From Roseburia_D yibonii (GTDB taxonomy: Bacteria; Bacillota; Clostridia; Lachnospirales; Lachnospiraceae), in NCBI RefSeq assembly GCF_014297335.1, contig NZ_JACOQH010000002.1, positions 310,001 through 374,000 of the forward strand: a stretch of DNA of 64,000 bases, read 5' to 3'. The translations under genes were made by a program, and so were the position numbers. Each line of letters begins with the position of its first letter. Within the stretch, counting starts at the first letter, position 1. The notes beneath the pieces were generated by a model, which was not told the origin of the DNA, ran no database searches, and worked only from the letters and a program-made list of their open reading frames with translations. Shown piece after piece: positions 47,751 to 55,994 of the stretch.

Positions 47751-49481
47751 TTACGATGTCTTCTGATTTTCAACCTGTGTTTCCACCGCATCGACGATTC
47801 CTTTGACATATCCCTTCTGATTGGAAATGATATTTTTCAGATCTTCATCGATACTGATGTATCCAAGCTCGATCAGAAGCGTTTCGACTCCGGTATTGGA
47901 ATTCCGGTATTCGTTGCTGCCATATCTGGTATCTCTTCCATCCACAAACGCACCGGTCGCGATCCCTCCAAGCTCACGGATCATAAACAGGGAATCCACG
48001 CCGGAATAATCATATGGCGTATAACCGTATTTTTCCGCTGTCGCCACATTTTTGCTGATCCCTTTTTCGCTGTACGGAGCCGCGTATACACCATCGGTCA
48101 CACGGTCGGACTGCATATTGGAATATCCAGTTCCGGCGTCCGCCACAATACCGTCCGCAACCAGTTTCGCGAAATCACCATTTCCCCGTATGGAACAGTA
48201 GATCTGTACGCCGCCGCGCGTCAGTTTCTCCGCATTGCTGTTCAAATGCAGACACAGACAATACTTTGCGCCGGAGCGGCAGGCAATGCTCACTCTGCCG
48301 TCTTCATCGTACATCGTGTATGCCATATTCTCATCCGCCGGCTCAGAGCCGTCCCTGGTCAGCTTGATCTTATAGCCCTTGTCTTCCAGTGCGCTTTTTA
48401 ATGCCTTCGCATACTGAAGCGTCAGTTCCGACTCTGTATATCCGTTGCCGCTCGCTCCCGTATCCTTTCCGCCATGTCCGGCGTCGATCACGATATCATA
48501 GACATCATCCGGAAGCGCCGATTTTGCCACATTCACTTCCAGATAATTTAAGTTTGTCCCATCCGTATCCTGCGCAAAAGACATCTGTATCTTCTGGTTG
48601 CTGTTATCCTTGGTCAGCGTGTAATAGGTGATCGCCTGTTCTCCCGACGCATCAGTCAATGAATAGTACGCATGCGTACCGTCGGAATAGGCAGCCCGCA
48701 GCAGCATACAGTAGTTACCGTCCGGAATATTTTCCAGATTAACGCCATCATTGATATTTGCAGAGGTCTGGAACGCGTAACTTCCATCCTCACCGATCGT
48801 CTTTGTCAGCGTATAGATCCGCTCCGCCTCATCCACCGCAGATGCAGAGGATGATGTATCATCTGTCTCTTCGCTCGAAACGCCCTTCGCGTCATCCACA
48901 AGAAGCAGTTCCATCGACTGGATCTCCTTTTCCGCCGTCAGCGTTCCCTCCAGATTCAGATGCGTGCCGTATACATAATATTTTGACACACTGACACGGT
49001 CGTCTGTCACATCAGCCAGAACATTTTTGATTTCTTCCTCAACTGCCGCCGCAGCCGGTTCCATCGCTTCTTTCTTTTCGATCGTATGCCGGATCAGCAA
49101 TGCCAGTGCCGTCAGAATCGCAACTGAAATAAGAAGAAATGAGATCTGCATGAGCAGCACTTTTCTCCGTCTTCTGCGATAACGTTCCCGTGCCCGTCTG
49201 CTGTCTCGCGGCATCTGTGTGCGCTTTCCGCTTCCGTTCTCATACCGTCTGTATTCTGTCTGCTCCCTGCCATCGCCGGCTCTTTTTTGTCTCTGCGCTA
49301 CATCGGAACTTGCAGTTCTGCTCCTCTGTCTTTGTGCCGCATCGGAACTTGCAGTTCTGCTATGCTGTCCTGCCGCTCCCGGATGCTGCATACCGGTCAG
49401 ATCCGTTTTTATCCCGGAACGCTTTCGCACATCCCTGTTCTTATTTAATTTTGTGCTCTGATATCCATTTGTGCCACTCAT
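47751..49481 (-). CDS. Membrane-anchored N-acetylmuramoyl-L-alanine amidase (Amidase_3)
   Basis: A 576-residue cell-wall hydrolase. The N-terminal cytoplasmic part (about 1-105) is a disordered, Arg/Ser/Gln-rich region with a 13-residue duplication; a single membrane anchor follows (about 108-130: VLLMQISFLLISVAILTALALL), then a variable beta domain (about 140-330), and the amidase_3 catalytic domain (about 335-570) with VIDAGHGGKDTGASG (about 335-349; first zinc His), ESELTLQYAKAL (Glu ligand) and CLCLHLNSNAEKL (second His), and LIELGYIS with the catalytic Glu. It cleaves the bond between muramic acid and the stem peptide, probably at the outer face in cell separation. It is separate from its neighbours. 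Confidence 0.9.
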   Translation of the reverse strand: MSGTNGYQSTKLNKNRDVRKRSGIKTDLTGMQHPGAAGQHSRTASSDAAQRQRSRTASSDVAQRQKRAGDGREQTEYRRYENGSGKRTQMPRDSRRARERYRRRRRKVLLMQISFLLISVAILTALALLIRHTIEKKEAMEPAAAAVEEEIKNVLADVTDDRVSVSKYYVYGTHLNLEGTLTAEKEIQSMELLLVDDAKGVSSEETDDTSSSASAVDEAERIYTLTKTIGEDGSYAFQTSANINDGVNLENIPDGNYCMLLRAAYSDGTHAYYSLTDASGEQAITYYTLTKDNSNQKIQMSFAQDTDGTNLNYLEVNVAKSALPDDVYDIVIDAGHGGKDTGASGNGYTESELTLQYAKALKSALEDKGYKIKLTRDGSEPADENMAYTMYDEDGRVSIACRSGAKYCLCLHLNSNAEKLTRGGVQIYCSIRGNGDFAKLVADGIVADAGTGYSNMQSDRVTDGVYAAPYSEKGISKNVATAEKYGYTPYDYSGVDSLFMIRELGGIATGAFVDGRDTRYGSNEYRNSNTGVETLLIELGYISIDEDLKNIISNQKGYVKGIVDAVETQVENQKTS

Positions 49482-49561
49482 TTATATGTCCATACCTGTT
49501 TTTTCAAATTTTTTACTCTTTGTCTATTATAATACAAACCACCTGCAATAGTAAAAGGAAA

Positions 49562-50545
49562 TCATTTCTTTTTTTCAGAATTTTCTCTGTCAAAATCTGA
49601 GAGGATCTCTTCTCTCGTTTTTTCCGCTTCCAGTTCCAGCATCTGTTCAATATTGATCAGTTCATCCTCCATCCCGGTCTCCTGCTCCGGTGCTTTCTGT
49701 TCTTCCACCGGCCGATCCGTTTTTCTTTCCGCTCCGGTATCTCTTCTGCTCTTTTTATTCCCAAATTCCCGCAATGGCTGCGGTGCGCTCAACTTCTTCC
49801 CGCTTCTTTTTCTTCTGACCGGCTGTTTCTTTCCCCTTGCCGTGCCTGATCTTCCTTTTTTCCTTTTTCCTGCTTTGATCCACTGTAGTTTTTCTTTCTG
49901 TTTCGGTGCCCGGAATATGGCATCCCCATATGCCTCCCGATAGCAGATCCGGACATACTGGAGTGCGAACAAAAGCGAGAGCACGAAAAATCCATAGGAA
50001 CATACTTTGGTATAACCGCTAAGCAGTGCCGCCACACCGAACGCGTCTGCTGAAATAAGAAGGAATAACGCGCGCAGGTCACTGACTTTTCCCAGTTTTC
50101 TCTGGGTAAGGCAGGCGGCAAACGGGATCGCAAATATAAAAAATGTCCCAGGACGCATGCCAAGCGCCATCATCCGTCCATTTATCCAGTTTAGGATCTC
50201 TCCGGTCGTCCGTGGCAGGAAAACGGGCTGTCTGTGTATCATAATCCCGCAAAAAAGTACCAGCACTCCAGCCAGAATCCCAAGGATCAGTGTCATGCGT
50301 CCATTTCTCTGTGCCCCCGCCGGTCTGAGTTTTCCTATGCGTTTTCCTTTTAAGAACAGCCCGGTCAGAATGGCGTACAGAAATGGTACGATCAGGCTAA
50401 ATGCGACCTGGATCAGCACCGTTTTTCCAAAAAGACTCTGCCGCATGACATAAAGTCTCGAACAAAGCCATACCGCCACAAGCAGGATATAAATATATCG
50501 AAACAGGTTTGTTGTCCATCCGTAAATTTTTTTCATCATTATCAC
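49562..50545 (-). CDS. Polytopic membrane protein with basic/acidic cytoplasmic tail
   Basis: 327 residues. The first 215 residues hold about six hydrophobic segments (e.g. about residues 14-24, 41-62, 86-105, 133-150, 160-180, 185-200). The remainder is a long hydrophilic tail: first Lys/Arg-rich (about 215-265), then Glu-rich (about 270-327), with coiled-coil character in EDELINIEQMLELEAEKTREEI. No family is recognised. ATG at 50545 is preceded by ATAATGATGA, a poor site; the third Met (MMKK) is also possible. It precedes the amidase gene on the same strand (gap about 80 bases), so a cell-envelope role is possible but speculative. Confidence 0.55.
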   Translation of the reverse strand: MIMMKKIYGWTTNLFRYIYILLVAVWLCSRLYVMRQSLFGKTVLIQVAFSLIVPFLYAILTGLFLKGKRIGKLRPAGAQRNGRMTLILGILAGVLVLFCGIMIHRQPVFLPRTTGEILNWINGRMMALGMRPGTFFIFAIPFAACLTQRKLGKVSDLRALFLLISADAFGVAALLSGYTKVCSYGFFVLSLLFALQYVRICYREAYGDAIFRAPKQKEKLQWIKAGKRKKGRSGTARGKKQPVRRKRSGKKLSAPQPLREFGNKKSRRDTGAERKTDRPVEEQKAPEQETGMEDELINIEQMLELEAEKTREEILSDFDRENSEKKK

Positions 50546-50667
50546 CCAATGATGATTTTACCGGAAATATATTAAAATCCTGTGTGTATTTCCTGAAATG
50601 CCAATGAAGAATCTATGAATTATTTCTTAAATTTTTCGCTATTGCAGAGTAAAAAAGCACAAAAAAA

Positions 50668-50818
50668 TACCGCAGCCCCCCCCCTGCTACGGTATCCTTT
50701 TTCTATATCCCGAAAGCCAATTCAATTTTTCATATTCTCCCATTCTGTATCCGGTCAGTTTCCTTTCCCAATACATCTCCCTCAGATATTGTATAACATT
50801 TTACACCTTTTCCCGCAA
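50668..50818 (-). ncRNA. Possible small transcript with 29-codon frame and terminator
   Basis: Within the roughly 400-base gap upstream of the two-component system, the minus strand shows a promoter-like TTGCGG (50818-50813), 17 bases, TATACA (50795-50790), then a frame of 29 codons (50776-50687, starting MYWERKLTGYRMGEYEK) and a strong terminator (ATACCG-TAGCAG / CTGC-GGTAT, loop of nine G, then TTTTTTT) at 50668-50694. GAGGGAG abuts the ATG directly, which is a poor spacing, so it could be a small RNA rather than a protein gene. The rest of the gap shows nothing else apart from the promoter of the response regulator. Confidence 0.4.
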
Positions 50819-50886
50819 GCATTCGCACGCTTTTTCTCCTGAACTGCAAGAAACAATGCACCAACGGCAATTTTTTCTGTCAAAAT

Positions 50887-50915
50887 TTGACGGAACTCCA
50901 ACTTTTTTGTACAAT
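50887..50915 (+). promoter_or_regulatory. Promoter of the LytTR/GHKL two-component system
   Basis: TTGACG (50887-50892), 17-base spacer, TACAAT (50910-50915), about 30 bases before the response-regulator start. LytTR regulators often bind paired direct repeats upstream of their own promoters; none is obvious here. Confidence 0.75.
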
Positions 50916-50945
50916 GGAGTTATTACATATCAATGGGGTGACATT

Positions 50946-51659
50946 ATGGCTGTTCTCATCGTAGAAGATGATCCGATCCAGCAAAACGCTTTAAAGATCC
51001 TTTTAACTGAATATAATCCGGCATATGATCTTTTATGCGCTTCCAGTTACGCGGAGGGCTTGGATCTCCTTTCACACAGTGATATCTCGCTTTTTCTTCT
51101 GGATGTAGAATTAAACCCCTGTGACCGCACGGACACCAAAGACGGTGTGGAACTCGCCAGACAGATCCGTCAGCACCCGGAATACCTCCACACGCCGATC
51201 ATTTTCCTTACCTCCATCCCGGAACGGATCCTGGAGGCTCTGAATCAGACACACTGCTTTGACTATCTGTTAAAGCCATACGACCGGGGGATGCTTTACC
51301 ACTGTCTGGATCAGATCCATTTTCCGGGAAATCTTCCCGAACCGCAGGTCAGCTTTTCTGACACGCAGGGCATCCATATCCGCCTGAAGGGCTCAGAAGT
51401 TCTCTATCTTTGTTCCTGCGGACATCAGATCCAGGTTCACACAAATGACGGCGTCTATACGACATGTGCCATGACTTTGGATGCTTTTACGGAAAAACTC
51501 GGGCTTCCGTTTTTCCGCTGTCACAGAAAATATATTATCAATCTCGATCACGCCAGCCAGTACGATAAGACAAACCGCTTTGTCTGTGTCGGCAGTGAAT
51601 CCGTTCCGGTCGGGCGTTCCTACAAAAGCGAATTTGAAAAGAGGTATACGAAAAAATGA
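50946..51659 (+). CDS. LytTR-family response regulator (AgrA/VirR type)
   Basis: About 237 residues. The receiver domain (about 1-125) has the acidic cluster VEDD (residues 6-9), the phospho-acceptor Asp in LFLLDVELNP (about 53-62) and the Lys in YLLKPYD (about 107-113). The C-terminal LytTR DNA-binding domain (about 145-237) has the typical beta-rich pattern with RCHRKYIINLDHASQYDK and VPVGRSYKSEF. This arrangement is that of AgrA-type quorum regulators. The start at 50946 has GGGGTGA five bases before it; upstream in-frame ATGs do not. The stop overlaps the kinase start (ATGA), so the pair is translated together. Confidence 0.93.
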   Translation: MAVLIVEDDPIQQNALKILLTEYNPAYDLLCASSYAEGLDLLSHSDISLFLLDVELNPCDRTDTKDGVELARQIRQHPEYLHTPIIFLTSIPERILEALNQTHCFDYLLKPYDRGMLYHCLDQIHFPGNLPEPQVSFSDTQGIHIRLKGSEVLYLCSCGHQIQVHTNDGVYTTCAMTLDAFTEKLGLPFFRCHRKYIINLDHASQYDKTNRFVCVGSESVPVGRSYKSEFEKRYTKK

Positions 51660-52933
51660 TCATTTTCTTTCTATCAGGGAATTTCTTCTGTCAGCTGCTT
51701 GAATTTCTCTGTCTGTATCTGCATGGATGCGGGATATACAGCATCAACTTAAAAAAGAATTTAAAACGGGTGCTCACCTGTTTTCCGCTGCTGCTGCTCT
51801 CGACTGCTTCCACGCTGCTTCCGTATCACGCTCTTTTTACGGTATTTATTATCTTTGCGTGCTCGCTTTTCGCTTTCATGTATATCTTTCAGGACTGCCC
51901 GCTGAACAAGCTTTTTATCTATCTGATCATCTATATTATGATCGTGTTCATTCAGCTTTTGTCCATTCCGCTGATACAGCTCTGCCGCATACCGCAGGAT
52001 TCCATCCTGATGCCGCTGTTCGGAAATTCGTTCTGTCTTCTGATCTCCGTCATCCATTACCGGCTTGGACGTCTGGAACTGATTTACAAATTTATCGTAA
52101 GTGCCGGGGTTACCGCCAAAATTTTTCTCGGCAACAGCTTTATTCTGATCTTTTGTATCGTAAATTATGTCAAGCAGTCTACGGCGGATATTCTGCACAA
52201 CTTTTTCTTTCTGTTTTTGATATCCCTGCTTATCGTATGCATCAACGGCGTCATTATTTACGGCTCCCTAAAGATCCACAAACAGAAACAGCAGATCGAA
52301 ATGTATCATTCCTATCTTCCGATCGTGGAACAGCTGATCGACCAGGTGCGTGAGACACAGCACGCGCACAACAACAGTATCCAGGCAATCCGTATGCTTC
52401 CCGCCACCTGCCATGATTATGAGACGCTGTCCCGTGAGCTGACCGATTACACGGACTATCTGATCAGCCAGAACGCCCCGGTCGCACTTTTAAAGATCAA
52501 TATGAAAATGATCGCCGGTTTCCTGTACCACAAGATCCTGCGCGCGGAAATATTAAAAAAGAAGTTTGAACTGGAGATACGGAATTACTGTTTAAAGACC
52601 AACACGCCCGAATATGATCTCATTACCATGTTCGGTGTCCTGATCGACAATGCGATCGAAGCCTCAAATGAGGGAGACACCGTTTATGCCGTTTTGGATT
52701 CCAGAGACAACAGGGTTCTGTTCCAGATCAAAAATATCGGTCCGAAGCTCACACCGGAATTTTCCTCGAAGATCTTTCAAAAAGGATACACGACCAAAAA
52801 AGAGACAAAGAAAAGCCATGGCATCGGTCTGCACCAGTTAAAGCGCATGACCGATTATTACCACGGCGAGATTCTTTTGTCCAACGAAACAGATGCCGGT
52901 CACACCTGGCTTTGTTTCTCACTGACGATCTGA
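51656..52933 (+). CDS. GHKL sensor histidine kinase, AgrC-like
   Basis: A 425-residue membrane kinase. The N-terminal half (about 1-210) contains six or seven hydrophobic segments, as in AgrC. The cytoplasmic half begins with a short DHp helix holding TQHAHNNSIQAI (about residues 237-248); the phospho-acceptor is probably the first His, with Ala replacing the Asp of the usual HDxxN. The GHKL ATPase follows with N box LIDNAIEAS (about 333-341), and G boxes near KGYTTKKETKKSHGIGLHQL (about 378-397). No HAMP or PAS domain is present. It overlaps the LytTR regulator by four bases. A peptide autoinducer gene (agrB/agrD) is not seen; the cognate signal is unknown. Confidence 0.9.
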   Translation: MIIFFLSGNFFCQLLEFLCLYLHGCGIYSINLKKNLKRVLTCFPLLLLSTASTLLPYHALFTVFIIFACSLFAFMYIFQDCPLNKLFIYLIIYIMIVFIQLLSIPLIQLCRIPQDSILMPLFGNSFCLLISVIHYRLGRLELIYKFIVSAGVTAKIFLGNSFILIFCIVNYVKQSTADILHNFFFLFLISLLIVCINGVIIYGSLKIHKQKQQIEMYHSYLPIVEQLIDQVRETQHAHNNSIQAIRMLPATCHDYETLSRELTDYTDYLISQNAPVALLKINMKMIAGFLYHKILRAEILKKKFELEIRNYCLKTNTPEYDLITMFGVLIDNAIEASNEGDTVYAVLDSRDNRVLFQIKNIGPKLTPEFSSKIFQKGYTTKKETKKSHGIGLHQLKRMTDYYHGEILLSNETDAGHTWLCFSLTI

Positions 52934-52935
52934 TG

Positions 52936-53344
52936 TTATTCCGCGATCTTCCAGTGATCCGCTCTCTTTCGCCCGTTCACAAAGTCCGCATAGATTCCCG
53001 GTTCCCCGATCGCCTGGATCAGCAGCTGCTCATTTTGCGGATCGACATTGGCAGTCGCCTCATCGAGTATGAGCACCGGCGCGTCTTTTAACAAAGGTCA
53101 CATGTTTCAATTCGATCGTGTGGTCGTATAATCTTGCGTTCTCCTTTGGATGATGCTGCTCCGGTGCGTTTAAAAGTTCCTCCACCGATTCTAGCATCGT
53201 ACCGGTCCCTTCTGTTTTTGTTTCATCCGATTTCAAAAAGGTCTTTCCAGCCCTCATAAAAGAATCGCTGCAGCTGCTTACCATATGTAAAAACTGCAGG
53301 GATATTTTCAAAAAAACAGAGTCCGCATACATTTCTGTACGCAA
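52936..53344 (-). pseudogene. Decayed ABC transporter (permease-ATPase) remnant
   Basis: On the minus strand, pieces of one ABC exporter half are still visible. The upstream part ends with ESVEELLNAPEQHH then TIELKHVTF (start of an ATPase domain); the reading frame then shifts and continues directly with LLKDAPVLILDEATANVDPQ (Walker B and D-loop) and a C-terminus ending in GIYADFVNGRKRADHWKIAE. The Walker A, Q-loop and signature regions (about 90-100 residues) are deleted, and a second deletion probably lies between the D-loop and the C-terminus. The gene cannot make a working ATPase. It lies tail-to-tail with the two-component system, which may have lost its transported or regulated partner. 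Confidence 0.82.
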
Positions 53345-53385
53345 ACCCTGTTCGATTAAAATACGTTTTTATTGTCGGTAAATGC

Positions 53386-54396
53386 TTAGAATTTACCAGC
53401 CTTTGCAGCTTCCTCAACAGATACTGCAACTGCAACAGTAGCACCAACCATCGGGTTGTTACCCATTCCGATCAGACCCATCATTTCTACGTGAGCCGGA
53501 ACAGAAGAAGAACCTGCGAACTGTGCATCAGAGTGCATACGTCCCATAGTATCTGTCATACCGTAGGAAGCAGGACCTGCTGCCATGTTGTCCGGGTGAA
53601 GTGTACGTCCTGTACCACCGCCGGAAGCAACGGAGAAGTATTTCTTGCCCTGTTCGATACATTCTTTCTTGTATGTACCTGCAACCGGATGCTGGAAACG
53701 TGTCGGGTTGGTTGAGTTACCTGTGATGGAAACACCAACGTTTTCATGATGCATGATCGCAACACCTTCCTGAACGTCATCTGCACCGTAGCATTTTACA
53801 GTGGCACGAAGTCCGTTTGAGTATGCTTTCTCATATACAACGTTTAATTTTGCTTCTTTGTAGTCATACTGTGTCTCTACAAATGTAAATCCGTTGATAC
53901 GGGAAATGATCTGTGCAGCATCTTTTCCAAGACCGTTTAAGATAACACGAAGCGGTTTCTGACGAACTTTGTTTGCTTTCTCAGCGATACCGATCGCACC
54001 TTCTGCTGCTGCGAAAGACTCATGTCCTGCTAAGAAGCAGAAGCATTCTGTCTCTTCTTCCAGTAACATCTTACCAAGGTTACCATGTCCAAGACCTACT
54101 TTTCTGTGGTCTGCAACAGAACCCGGGATACAGAAAGACTGAAGTCCTTCACCGATTGCTGCTGCTGCGTCTGCTGCTCTTCTGCATCCTTTTTTGATTG
54201 CGATCGCAGCACCTACTGTGTAAGCCCAGCATGCGTTTTCAAAACAGATCGGCTGGATTTTCTTAACCTGATCGTATACATCAAGTCCAGCGTCCTTTGT
54301 AATCTTTTCAGCTTCTTCGATAGAGCTGATTCCATAACTGTTTAATACAGAATTGATCTGGTCAATTCTTCTTTCATATGATTCAAATAAAGCCAT
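53386..54396 (-). CDS. GGGtGRT protein, uncharacterised conserved family
   Basis: A 336-residue soluble protein of a conserved family named after its motif. The motif SGGGTGRTLHPDNMAAGPASYG lies at about residues 256-277 and is followed by a Gly/Ala/Met-rich C-terminus (GLIGMGNNPMVGATVAVAVS). Another Gly-rich stretch, CIPGSVADHRKVGLGHGNLGKML, lies at about 89-111, and eight cysteines are scattered in the N-terminal two thirds. No known fold is evident by eye. It lies 21 bases downstream of the NifU-like gene and is almost always found with it in Clostridia and Bacteroidetes to my knowledge, so the two proteins likely act together, perhaps on an iron-sulfur or sulfur-containing cofactor. A Rex-like site upstream suggests redox control (inferred). 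Confidence 0.85.
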   Translation of the reverse strand: MALFESYERRIDQINSVLNSYGISSIEEAEKITKDAGLDVYDQVKKIQPICFENACWAYTVGAAIAIKKGCRRAADAAAAIGEGLQSFCIPGSVADHRKVGLGHGNLGKMLLEEETECFCFLAGHESFAAAEGAIGIAEKANKVRQKPLRVILNGLGKDAAQIISRINGFTFVETQYDYKEAKLNVVYEKAYSNGLRATVKCYGADDVQEGVAIMHHENVGVSITGNSTNPTRFQHPVAGTYKKECIEQGKKYFSVASGGGTGRTLHPDNMAAGPASYGMTDTMGRMHSDAQFAGSSSVPAHVEMMGLIGMGNNPMVGATVAVAVSVEEAAKAGKF

Positions 54397-54417
54397 TGTC
54401 GTTTCTCTCCTTTCCTA

Positions 54418-55110
54418 CTACTCTTGTCTCGGGTCGATGATCTTAACTGCGTCATCTACACGGCCATACTGTCCCTTAGCTTTTTCCCAAGCTGTGTTAG
54501 GGTCATCACCTTTTTTGATGAAGTCAGTCATTTTTCCAAGAGAAACGAACTGATATCCGATTACTTCGTTATCAGCATCCAGTGCGATACCTGTTACATA
54601 GCCTTCTGCCATTTCCAGATAACGAACACCTTTTTCTTTGGTTGCGTACATAGTACCAACCTGAGAGCGAAGTCCCTTACCAAGATCTTCCAGTCCTGCA
54701 CCAACTGCAAGTCCGTCATCAGAGAACGCACTCTGTGTACGTCCGTAAACGATCTGTAAGAATAACTCTCTCATTGCTGTATTGATCGCATCACATACAA
54801 GGTCTGTATTTAATGCTTCAAGAATGGTCTTACCCTGTAAAATTTCTGCTGCCATAGCTGCAGAGTGTGTCATACCGGAACATCCGATGGTCTCAACCAA
54901 TGCTTCTTCGATCACACCGTTTTTTACATTTAAGGAAAGCTTGCAGGCACCCTGCTGTGGTGCACACCAGCCTACGCCATGTGTAAAACCTGAAATATCT
55001 TCAATTTTTTTGGAATGAACCCATTTTCCCTCTTCCGGGATTGGAGCTGGTTCATGTTTTGCGCCCTTAGCTACCGGACACATGTTTTCAACTTCCTGAG
55101 TGTAAATCAT
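54418..55110 (-). CDS. NifU/IscU-like iron-sulfur scaffold protein, GGGtGRT-associated
   Basis: A 230-residue protein whose core (about residues 30-125) resembles IscU/NifU-type scaffolds: GWCAPQQGACKLSLNVKNG (about 48-66) and ETIGCSGMTHSAAMAAEILQGKTI (about 73-96). The latter Cys-Ser-Gly-x-Thr block corresponds to the conserved GCGSxxAS region of IscU; three Cys fall in positions suitable for cluster binding (about 50, 57 and 77). The C-terminal 100 residues are specific to this family and contain a YVTGIALDADNEVIGYQFVSLG strand pair. It has a good AAAGGAG ribosome binding site and leads an operon with the GGGtGRT gene. No cysteine desulfurase gene is nearby, so it is probably not a general ISC/SUF component. 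Confidence 0.82.
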   Translation of the reverse strand: MIYTQEVENMCPVAKGAKHEPAPIPEEGKWVHSKKIEDISGFTHGVGWCAPQQGACKLSLNVKNGVIEEALVETIGCSGMTHSAAMAAEILQGKTILEALNTDLVCDAINTAMRELFLQIVYGRTQSAFSDDGLAVGAGLEDLGKGLRSQVGTMYATKEKGVRYLEMAEGYVTGIALDADNEVIGYQFVSLGKMTDFIKKGDDPNTAWEKAKGQYGRVDDAVKIIDPRQE

Positions 55111-55156
55111 TATAAGACTCCTTTCAAAGATATAAAATGATGTATTTTGTTAAACT

Positions 55157-55174
55157 TTGTTAGACATTTAACAT
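55157..55174. promoter_or_regulatory. Putative Rex operator upstream of the NifU-like/GGGtGRT operon
   Basis: TTGTTAGACATTTAACAT matches the clostridial Rex consensus TTGTTAAnnnnTTAACAA at 12 of 14 defined positions and is nearly palindromic. It lies 47-64 bases before the start codon of the NifU-like gene. A further half-site TTGTTAA occurs about 10 bases nearer the gene. rex itself is in this window. Binding is inferred. Confidence 0.5.
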
Positions 55175-55277
55175 ACCGCACTTATTTTCGCACATTTTCT
55201 GCAATTCATCAAGTAGTATTTCATGTTTTTTTCCCGGTGCATACTCACAATAACTGCGCTGCTGACACAAACGTGAT

Positions 55278-55946
55278 CTAGCACTCCTTTGTTACTACTT
55301 CCCCCTGTTTTTTATAGATGGAATCCGCCGGGATCACACCGCGCACCATGGAGAGCGGATATACATTGGTGTTTCTTCCGATCACAGTTCCCGGATTTAA
55401 CACGGAATTGCATCCCACTTCCACATGATCGCCGAGCATGGCTCCGAATTTTTTCAGTCCTGTCGCGATCTGTTCCTCACCGTCTTTTACCACTACAAGG
55501 GTTTTGTCGGATTTTACATTGGAGGTGATGGAGCCCGCCCCCATATGGGATTTATAACCGAGAATGGAGTCGCCGACGTAATTGTAATGCGGCACCTGCA
55601 CCGAATTAAAAATGATAACGTTCTTTAACTCGGTCGAATTTCCGACCACCGAGCCTTTTCCGACGATCGCGCTGCCACGCACAAACGCGCAGTGGCGGAT
55701 CTCCGCTTCCTCATCGATAATGAGCGGTCCGTTTAACGCGGCTGTCGGCGCCACCTTTGCGCTCTTTGCCACCCAGATATCTTCGCCCCGCTGTTCAAAT
55801 CTTTCCGGATCCAATGTCGGTCCGATCTCTCTTATCACATCCGCGATCCCCTTTAATGCCTCCCACGGATAAGTGTAACGCGCAAGGTATTCCCCCGCGA
55901 TCGTCTGTGTCAGATCATATAAACTGGTAATTTTTGCTCTTTCCAT
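55278..55946 (-). CDS. Left-handed beta-helix nucleotidyl/acyltransferase-like protein
   Basis: A 222-residue soluble protein with the hexapeptide repeats of the left-handed beta-helix fold ([LIV]-G-x-x-x-x) from about residue 60 onward: PTAALNGPLIIDEEAEIRHCAFVRGSAIVGKGSVVGNST ... SVQVPHYNYVGDSILG. It resembles the C-terminal helix of GlmU and bacterial UDP-GlcNAc pyrophosphorylase-like proteins, without the nucleotidyltransferase domain. The first 55 residues are helical. Histidines in HYNYVGDS and the NxxGAGxxxSN-like run SHMGAGSITSN point to acetyl-CoA-dependent acyltransferase activity. The start at 55946 has GAGGTGG six bases upstream. It lies between topB and the GGGtGRT operon; the substrate is unknown. 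Confidence 0.78.
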   Translation of the reverse strand: MERAKITSLYDLTQTIAGEYLARYTYPWEALKGIADVIREIGPTLDPERFEQRGEDIWVAKSAKVAPTAALNGPLIIDEEAEIRHCAFVRGSAIVGKGSVVGNSTELKNVIIFNSVQVPHYNYVGDSILGYKSHMGAGSITSNVKSDKTLVVVKDGEEQIATGLKKFGAMLGDHVEVGCNSVLNPGTVIGRNTNVYPLSMVRGVIPADSIYKKQGEVVTKEC

Positions 55947-55994
55947 TATTCCACCTCGTACTATTGATATCAATTCATTCTTTTCGTTCCCATT

